DNA of 15,435 nt from Firmicutes bacterium UBA6132. GTDB taxonomy: Bacteria > Bacillota_A > Clostridia > Tissierellales > Sedimentibacteraceae. Under the pieces are notes generated by a model. That model made no database searches and was not told the DNA's origin. It saw only the letters and a program-made list of their open reading frames with translations. Made by a program: the position numbers and the translations under genes. Shown here piece after piece: positions 14,926 through 15,435 of the stretch. How positions within the stretch are numbered: position 1 is the stretch's first letter; each line of letters opens with the position of its first letter. The stretch covers positions 28,761 through 44,195 of the forward strand of contig DIVM01000186.1 in the NCBI GenBank assembly GCA_002435835.1, in the 5' to 3' direction.

Positions 14926-15435
14926 TTATATAACATAAAAATACATCATCATAAAATGGCAGAACGTTCCTGCTAAAACAAACAAATGAAATAATTCATG
15001 AAATCCAAACCAAGAAAAATTGATGTTTGGTTTTTTTAATCCATAAATAACTCCTCCGACAGTATAAAGCAGTCCTCCAAATACAAGCCAGAACATTCCA
15101 CCTTTAGGTAAACTTCTAGCAAGTGGCATTAACACCAAAGCTGCAAGCCATCCCATTGCTATGTATAAACCCGAAGAAACCCATCTCGGAGCATTTATCC
15201 AAAACAATTTTACAAAAATTCCAGCGAAAGTTATGGACCATACTACAGCGAGAAGTTTATATCCCACTTCTTTGTTCAATACCAAAAGACATATTGGAGT
15301 ATAAGAACCTGCTATATAAACAAAAATCATTATATGATCTAATTTTCTCATAGCAAGCTTTGCTTTTTTCTTAGACTCATCTATGAAATGATATATGGAA
15401 CTTGTTGAATATAAAAGTATCATGCTTAATCCAAA
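14926..15435 (-). CDS. hlyIII: Hemolysin III family membrane protein, partial
   Basis: The gene enters from the right edge and ends at TAA 14926-14928; 169 residues are visible, so roughly the N-terminal quarter is missing. It is a multi-span inner-membrane protein of the HlyIII/PAQR-like family. Family motifs are visible: the S-x-x-x-H segment in YSTSSIYHF, the Asp in RKLDHIMIFVYIAGSYTP, and the late H-x-x-x-H in FHELFHLFVLAGTFCHF. Several hydrophobic helices separate them. Function in bacteria is poorly defined (proposed pore former or membrane-stress/metal-dependent hydrolase-like protein). The last codons, after HFMMMYFY, are supplied by the integrated element: the protein ends VI here, whereas the tail outside the left repeat encodes II. 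Confidence 0.9.
   Translation of the reverse strand, partial: FGLSMILLYSTSSIYHFIDESKKKAKLAMRKLDHIMIFVYIAGSYTPICLLVLNKEVGYKLLAVVWSITFAGIFVKLFWINAPRWVSSGLYIAMGWLAALVLMPLARSLPKGGMFWLVFGGLLYTVGGVIYGLKKPNINFSWFGFHELFHLFVLAGTFCHFMMMYFYVI
14936..14957. repeat. Right attachment-site core (attR) inside hlyIII
   Basis: Identical over 22 bases to 10576-10597. It is translated on the minus strand as the FMMMYFY end of hemolysin III, 8-10 bases before the stop codon, so integration keeps the gene open. The bases flanking each copy differ (G at 10575 versus A at 14935; A at 10598 versus G at 14958), which sets the exact limits of identity. Confidence 0.85.

Larger units (their letters stand above)
10576..14957. 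mobile_element. Small integrative element in the 3' end of hlyIII
   Basis: A 22-base perfect direct repeat brackets the segment (10576-10597 and 14936-14957; offset 4360). The right copy is part of the hlyIII coding sequence, while no hlyIII sequence continues rightward of the left copy, which is the pattern left by site-specific integration into a gene's 3' end. A tyrosine recombinase catalytic domain lies next to the right end, and TTTGCCC-type repeats lie inside both ends, as arm-type integrase sites would. Cargo is two minus-strand genes: an HSP90-like ATPase/nuclease fusion and a membrane-anchored nuclease-like protein. There is no relaxase, capsid or terminase gene. The integrase lacks its N-terminal domains, so the element may be stranded or need help in trans. 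Confidence 0.82.

Noticed and set aside
15123..15353. Plus-strand open frame opposite hlyIII
   Set aside because: It is the antisense shadow of a gene with clear family motifs.

Overview
The window is AT-rich, uses strong Shine-Dalgarno sites (AAGGAG, GGGAG, GAGGAG) and encodes a single-chain pyruvate:ferredoxin oxidoreductase, a NhaC-type antiporter, a sulfur-amino-acid PLP lyase and a sigma-54 activator with a clostridial-style sensor domain. This points to an anaerobic member of the Clostridia; I cannot name the species.

Left part (1-10575), mostly chromosome-like. A 3' fragment of an IS3-type OrfA-like protein (2-190) ends at a clear terminator. Three genes then lie on the minus strand: the oxidoreductase (505-4044, with its own terminator at 380-411), the NhaC-family transporter (4413-5816) and a Cys/Met-metabolism PLP enzyme (6014-7189). 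Divergent from them is a sigma-54-dependent activator (7818-9875). Lyase, transporter and divergent activator look like a regulated module for uptake and breakdown of a sulfur amino acid. The 628-base divergent region holds several palindromes, including a 27-base one lying over the activator's own -10 box, but I found no -24/-12 promoter. From 9876 to 10575 there is no intact gene, only apparent coding debris.

Right part (10576-14957): a compact integrated element of about 4.36 kb. A perfect 22-base direct repeat (10576-10597 and 14936-14957) brackets it. The right copy is the last coding segment of a hemolysin III family gene, so the element sits in the 3' end of hlyIII and supplies its last codons and stop. 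TTTGCCC-type repeats lie just inside both ends, as integrase arm sites do. The element carries a tyrosine recombinase reduced to its catalytic domain (14168-14839) and two cargo genes on the opposite strand. One is a 669-residue fusion of an HSP90/GHKL-type ATPase to a C-terminal PD-(D/E)XK nuclease-like domain resembling Shedu/DUF4263 (12054-14063). The other is a 223-residue protein with a second PD-(D/E)XK-like domain and two C-terminal membrane helices (11086-11757). About 490 bases of non-coding DNA with hairpins lie at the left end.

The best candidate for an undescribed system is this ATPase-nuclease plus membrane-anchored nuclease-like pair, carried as the only cargo of a minimal island; anti-phage or anti-plasmid defence is the obvious hypothesis, but it is inference. 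The DNA just outside the left repeat resembles the element's own right end, with an ATTTGCCC site at exactly the same distance from the core. This suggests a related element is, or was, integrated next to it in tandem.
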